From Vibrio sp. SS-MA-C1-2 (GTDB lineage Bacteria; Pseudomonadota; Gammaproteobacteria; Enterobacterales; Vibrionaceae): a stretch of DNA of 64,000 nucleotides. The position numbers and the translations under genes were made by a program. The notes beneath the pieces are model-generated. The model had not been told where the DNA came from. It saw nothing but the letters and a program-made list of their open reading frames with translations, and searched no databases. Shown here one piece after another: positions 60,358 to 64,000 of the stretch; position 1 is the stretch's first letter, and each line of letters starts with the position of its first letter. The stretch spans positions 1,116,001-1,180,000 of the forward strand of contig NZ_CP090981.1 of the NCBI RefSeq assembly GCF_021513135.1, given 5' to 3'.

Positions 60358-61626
60358 ATGAAACGAATTGGATATTTGCTATTAATACTTTTCTCCTTGC
60401 CAACTCAAGCGGCAAAGGTAAATGATCTCTATAACGCCAATGTACTGTTATCAAGTAATGATAAGCAGGCAGAAGCTACAGCCAAAGTTCAAGGCTTGCA
60501 ACAAGTCTTGATAAAAGTTTCTGGGCAATCAGCGATTATCTCTAATCCTATTGTTCAAAAAGCACTTCGTAATCCAAACTCCTACATTAGTTCAGTAAGC
60601 TATCAAGATGATGCTGACAATCAGCGCTCAGTGCAGCTTACATTTAATGACACCCCTATTCGAGTGCTTCTTTCACAAGCTAAAGCTAATTTATGGGGCA
60701 GCAATCGTCCGCTCGTTTTAGTTTGGTTAGTTGAGGATCAGAATGGTTCTCGATCCATTGCGTGGGATCAAGGCAGTGACTCTATTTTACAGGCTATCTC
60801 TGACCAAGCCGATCAACGAGGATTACCGGTAATCTCTCCAATTGGTGATTTAACCGATGTGACATCAGTGAACGTAACTGATCTTTGGGGCGGTTTTATT
60901 AACCCTGTTGCTAAAGCGAGTGAGCGTTATTCACCCGATGCCATTTTACTCATTAAAGCGAAAAAACAGGGACAAAACACCGTACTCGATTGGCAACTAT
61001 TCGATAATAATCCGACAAAAATTATGGCAGAACAGACATTGCCTATTTCAGGTCAAAGTCGAGGTGTTACTGCCAATAGTGTGAAAGAGGTGATGGGTAA
61101 TGTGACTCAGCACTTTGCTCAAAAGTACTCGATCTCTCTAGCTGATAACTCGCAGTCTAAATTGACATTACGTGTTAATCACATTGAATCAAGTGAAGAT
61201 TATTATCAGTTAGAGCAGCTTATTACCAATCTAGAGGCAGTTGCTACGTTAAGTGTTGATAGCTTCCAAGCTGATGAATTGACATTAACCGTCAGTTTGT
61301 TGGCAAATAAAGAAGAGTTTGCTCGTGAGTTATTACTGGATCCTCGTTTAATCTTTGTTAAAGAAGAGAGCATACCTGAGATTGAAGAAAGTGATGTCGC
61401 TAGCACGAGTCAAATTGTGAATGGTTCACCGGCAGATAATACACCTTCAACCGGAATACAAGGCAATGCCATTGCTTCAGATTCACAACAAAGCCTTACT
61501 ATGAGTGATACTGCACCGGATAGTGCGATTCAAATAACTGATGAGCAAGCGGAGATAGACAGTCCCGATGCCACAGCAATACAAGAAGAGGTGAAAATAT
61601 CACCACTTTATCAATGGCAGAGTTAA
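60358..61626 (+). CDS. DUF2066 domain-containing exported protein
   Basis: A 422-residue protein with a signal peptide (residues 1-18, cleavage near TQA-AK) and the DUF2066 domain over about 20-330 (VNDLYNANVLLSSNDKQA, QVLIKVSGQSAI, LWGSNRPLVLVWLVE). The C-terminal 80 residues are low-complexity, Ser/Asp/Gln-rich and probably disordered. Function unknown; it is commonly found near purMN-upp-uraA in Vibrio genomes as far as I recall. The ATG is 15 bases after the uraA terminator. Confidence 0.82.
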   Translation: MKRIGYLLLILFSLPTQAAKVNDLYNANVLLSSNDKQAEATAKVQGLQQVLIKVSGQSAIISNPIVQKALRNPNSYISSVSYQDDADNQRSVQLTFNDTPIRVLLSQAKANLWGSNRPLVLVWLVEDQNGSRSIAWDQGSDSILQAISDQADQRGLPVISPIGDLTDVTSVNVTDLWGGFINPVAKASERYSPDAILLIKAKKQGQNTVLDWQLFDNNPTKIMAEQTLPISGQSRGVTANSVKEVMGNVTQHFAQKYSISLADNSQSKLTLRVNHIESSEDYYQLEQLITNLEAVATLSVDSFQADELTLTVSLLANKEEFARELLLDPRLIFVKEESIPEIEESDVASTSQIVNGSPADNTPSTGIQGNAIASDSQQSLTMSDTAPDSAIQITDEQAEIDSPDATAIQEEVKISPLYQWQS

Positions 61627-61646
61627 TCAATTTTTAATGCAGTAAT

Positions 61647-61684
61647 AAAAAACCGACAACAGCTTATGTTGTCGGTTTTTTTTG
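61647..61684. terminator. Bidirectional terminator
   Basis: AAAAAACCGACAAC ... GTTGTCGGTTTTTT between the convergent DUF2066 and DUF2069 genes. Confidence 0.88.
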
Positions 61685-61717
61685 TTTATTTGATTATTTT
61701 GTTCTTTTTTATTGATT

Positions 61718-62122
61718 CTATTCTTTCTTCTTTTTCTTCTTACGAATACTTAACCCTAACTCTTGGCCTCTTTTTTTCGCATAAAAACTATGGCTGACAA
61801 AAGCGATACTGGTTAAGACTAATTCTATCGCTGCTAACCAACGTTCACCTTCATCGGTATAAAGTAGAGTTAAACTGTGAAGAAAATAGAGCATTAAACA
61901 GAAGTTAATCCAAGCGTGAGTATAGGGTTTTCCTTTGATGATTCCCGGGAGAGGAAAAAGCAAGGGAATGGTCCAAACTGCCGCTAAAACATAAGGATTA
62001 AGCTCTGCAGGTGGAGAGATAAAAATATGCCACAACACTACCCAGACCAATAAGCCTAATGTGCTGGCTAATGAAATATAATAAATCTGCCTTGTTAGTG
62101 GGCTATTTCCTTTACTCGCCAT
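61718..62122 (-). CDS. DUF2069 family membrane protein
   Basis: A 134-residue protein with four hydrophobic segments (about residues 12-32, 43-60, 68-86 and 95-112) and a highly basic tail (KKKKKK at the end). The LFPLPGIIKGKPYTHAW segment near 55-71 is typical of DUF2069. Function unknown. It begins three bases after the arsC-like stop, so the two are co-transcribed. Confidence 0.83.
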   Translation of the reverse strand: MASKGNSPLTRQIYYISLASTLGLLVWVVLWHIFISPPAELNPYVLAAVWTIPLLFPLPGIIKGKPYTHAWINFCLMLYFLHSLTLLYTDEGERWLAAIELVLTSIAFVSHSFYAKKRGQELGLSIRKKKKKKE

Positions 62123-62124
62123 TA

Positions 62125-62475
62125 TTAAATAACTTCCAATACTTGCTCTGGTGGACGACCAATGCGAGCCCCTTTCTCTGTCACAACAATTGGACGTTCA
62201 ATCAGCTTTGCGTTATTTGCCATCGCTTCAATCAGTTGCCCTTCATCTTCAACTGTTTTTAAGTTCAAGCTTTTATAGAGCTCATCTTTGGTGCGCATCA
62301 ATTGACGAGCTGAATCAAAACCAAGTTGTTGAATCAGGTTTTTTATCTCATCCGCTGTTGGATTTATGTCAAGGTAGAGCACAACGGTTGGCTGGATATT
62401 TTTTTCTTCTAGTAGAGCGAGTGTTTGACGACTCTTTGAGCAGCGAGGGTTGTGATAAATAGTAACAGGCATCAT
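62125..62475 (-). CDS. ArsC/Spx-family arsenate reductase-like protein, YfgD type
   Basis: A 116-residue thioredoxin-fold protein. The redox-type cysteine lies in HNPRCSKSRQTL near residue 12, and the C-terminal RPIVVTEKGARIGRPPEQV carries the conserved arginine. This matches the YfgD branch of ArsC-like proteins, which is not part of an arsenic operon: no arsR or arsB is present, and in E. coli yfgD is next to bepA as here. Real arsenate reduction is therefore doubtful. Confidence 0.85.
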   Translation of the reverse strand: MMPVTIYHNPRCSKSRQTLALLEEKNIQPTVVLYLDINPTADEIKNLIQQLGFDSARQLMRTKDELYKSLNLKTVEDEGQLIEAMANNAKLIERPIVVTEKGARIGRPPEQVLEVI

Positions 62476-62589
62476 CTATTCCTTGAGTTTTACCGATTAA
62501 TTTTGCTGTATTGTAATGAAAAATAGTTTAGCTACAAGTAAAGAAGTCATACTCATGAGTGATGAGTGTGACTTTTTTACTGTTTTTGT

Positions 62590-64000
62590 TTACTTTAATG
62601 CAAGAAATCGCTGTCTTTGCTGCCGAAGTTGATCGATTCTGGCATCATATCTGGCTTGATCTAAGCTTCCTAACGGGCTTAACTGACTCGCATTTATGTA
62701 ATTATTTATTGCATCATCCCATCGAGCTCTCAGTGCAAATATTTCACCACGTGCAACAAGCTCTCCAGCTCGATTTCCTTGTATTGCTGCGCTTTTAGCT
62801 AGCAGTGACCAACCATTAATATCTTGGGGATTATTATGTGTTTCTCGATTTAAAATTGTTTCTGCTTCTCGTGCTTTACCTTTATCCAATAATGCATTAG
62901 CAAGATTTAACTGGATGACGCTATTATCAGGTTGAGTTTTTAAGGCATGTTTCAACCGTTTAATCGCTTGATCGTACTTTTTCTCACCAAGACTTAAATC
63001 AGTCATGCTATCGAGATAAAAATGATTCAATGGCTCTTTTGCAATCAATGGTGCAAGTAGATCTCTTGCTTTTCCATATTGACGGCTATCGATATAGAGC
63101 AACGCTTTGCCATAATTTAAGCTGTTTGTTAATGAAAATGATTGACTGCTTTTTATGCGACGATTAAACCAATCAAATTTAGCTTGCTGACTGTAAGGAG
63201 AATAGCGGGCAATAATTCGAGCTTGAGCAAGATGGAAAGGCTCAGATAGAGCAGGAATAAAGCGCTTATATTGCCCCGCTCGTAATCGGCTGTCAGTTAA
63301 ACGAGAAGCTGGAAGGGGGTGAGTCAACAGCATCTCAGGTGGCTTGCTCGCGAAACGGTATTGATCAGCTAAACGACCAAAAAAGGTTGGCATAGCCTCA
63401 ACGTCAAAATGGGATCGCGCTAAGGTTTGAATACCAATACGATCGGCCTCTTTTTCATTGCTTCTTGTGTAGTTAATTTGACTCTGCATTGAAGCTGCCG
63501 TTGTCGTTTGCAGTGCTGCAATACCAGCTTGAGGAGAGACAATCGCTAACATGAGAGAGCCAACCAACGCTGCAATTGTCGCTGGATTTTTCTTCGCTTG
63601 GTCCTCCATATGTCGAGCAAGGTGGCGTTGGGTGATATGGGCGATTTCGTGCGCCATCACTGAAGCTAATTCACTTTCATCTTTGGTATATAAGAACAGT
63701 CCTGAGTGAATAGCAATATACCCACCAAAAAAGGCAAACGCATTAATCTGGCTGTTATTGAGTAAGAAGAAGTGAAAAGGGGTTTTTACTCCATCAGCAT
63801 TAGCGACTAAGGTATGACCTAAATTTTGAATATATTCACTTAATACCGGATCGGTAATTAAGGGGCTGCTGGCTCGTAGCATCCGCATATAAGCATCACC
63901 ATATTCAAGCTCTTTACTGATTGATAGCGTTCCTGATGCTGTTGTCCCTATATCAGGCAGATTATAATCCCCAGGTGCTGAAAAAGCGAAAGAGGGGGTT
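62590..64000 (-). CDS. bepA: Beta-barrel assembly-enhancing protease BepA (5'-truncated by window edge)
   Basis: Periplasmic M48 zinc metallopeptidase that helps or removes outer-membrane proteins such as LptD during assembly. The HExxH zinc motif is VMAHEIAHITQRH, and the third ligand is in NEKEADRIG. The C-terminal half is a TPR domain (YDQAIKRLKHALKTQPDNS and the following repeats). The frame stays open to the window end: before the first ATG-like MRML comes LPDIGTTASGTLSISKELE-type sequence seen in the family, so the N-terminus and signal peptide lie outside the window. Confidence 0.92.
   Translation of the reverse strand, partial: TPSFAFSAPGDYNLPDIGTTASGTLSISKELEYGDAYMRMLRASSPLITDPVLSEYIQNLGHTLVANADGVKTPFHFFLLNNSQINAFAFFGGYIAIHSGLFLYTKDESELASVMAHEIAHITQRHLARHMEDQAKKNPATIAALVGSLMLAIVSPQAGIAALQTTTAASMQSQINYTRSNEKEADRIGIQTLARSHFDVEAMPTFFGRLADQYRFASKPPEMLLTHPLPASRLTDSRLRAGQYKRFIPALSEPFHLAQARIIARYSPYSQQAKFDWFNRRIKSSQSFSLTNSLNYGKALLYIDSRQYGKARDLLAPLIAKEPLNHFYLDSMTDLSLGEKKYDQAIKRLKHALKTQPDNSVIQLNLANALLDKGKAREAETILNRETHNNPQDINGWSLLAKSAAIQGNRAGELVARGEIFALRARWDDAINNYINASQLSPLGSLDQARYDARIDQLRQQRQRFLALK

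Noticed and set aside
62125-62475. Arsenic resistance determinant
   Set aside because: The ArsC-like gene is the YfgD type in its usual place beside bepA, without other ars genes.

Overview
The window looks like chromosome from an AT-rich gammaproteobacterium, most probably a member of the Vibrionaceae (Photobacterium- or Aliivibrio-like; genus not resolved here). Three observations support this: a ribosomal RNA operon with a tRNA-Glu/Lys/Val spacer and trailing tRNA-Asp/Trp; the run tig-clpP-clpX-lon-hupB-ppiD-comEA, which is the Vibrio order; and at least eight copies of an ERIC/IRU-type intergenic repeat. It is mostly core genome. I see no prophage, integron, CRISPR array, restriction system or complete insertion sequence.

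Layout. 1-6.3 kb: a flavin-reductase-like protein, an AbgT-family transporter, a small secreted protein next to a phosphoribosyltransferase, and a PurR-boxed NCS2 purine permease. 6.3-10.3 kb: an accessory island with ERIC copies and short tandem repeats, followed by a 1036-residue secreted glycine-rich protein with GEVED, SdrD-B-like and DUF11-like segments. 10.4-14.0 kb: metNIQ with a MetJ operator and the divergent heptose gene gmhB. 14.2-20.4 kb: a five-gene peptide ABC transporter. 20.5-26.7 kb: rrn operon with P1/P2 promoters, boxA elements, 16S-Glu-Lys-Val-23S-5S-Asp-Trp, followed by a tandem array of decayed tRNA-Trp/terminator copies. 27-34.2 kb: yagU-like gene, rhombosortase, tapT-like DTW gene, folD, tRNA-Arg, and a glycerate module (cdaR-gntP-garK). 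34.6-45.7 kb: protein quality-control cluster tig-clpP-clpX-lon-hupB-ppiD-comEA, interrupted between clpX and lon by a possible small ORF, two ERIC copies and an orphan TRAP solute-binding protein. 45.8-56.3 kb: yafD-like gene, YIP1 gene, mltD, gloB, yafS-like gene, rnhA, dnaQ, fadE, gmhA, yafJ, an order close to the E. coli gmhB-rrnH-yafD-mltD-gloB-rnhA-dnaQ-fadE-gmhA neighbourhood. 56.4-64 kb: purMN divergent from upp-uraA, then DUF2066, DUF2069, arsC-like and a 5'-truncated bepA.

Functional themes: nucleotide salvage and synthesis (NCS2 permease, phosphoribosyltransferase, purMN, upp-uraA) with PurR-type boxes; LPS heptose synthesis (gmhA, gmhB); methionine import under MetJ; proteostasis with a sigma32-like lon promoter; and fatty-acid oxidation with a FadR-like site at fadE.

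Five conserved genes (tapT-like, folD, cdaR, lon, gloB) are each broken by one base in a homopolymer. In every case correcting one base restores a family-typical length, so sequencing indels are more likely than real gene loss. The most unusual items are the glycine-rich GEVED protein, the tRNA-Trp pseudogene array, the ERIC placed between the MetJ operator and metN, and the small acidic ORF between clpX and lon. I did not find a convincing new multi-gene system.
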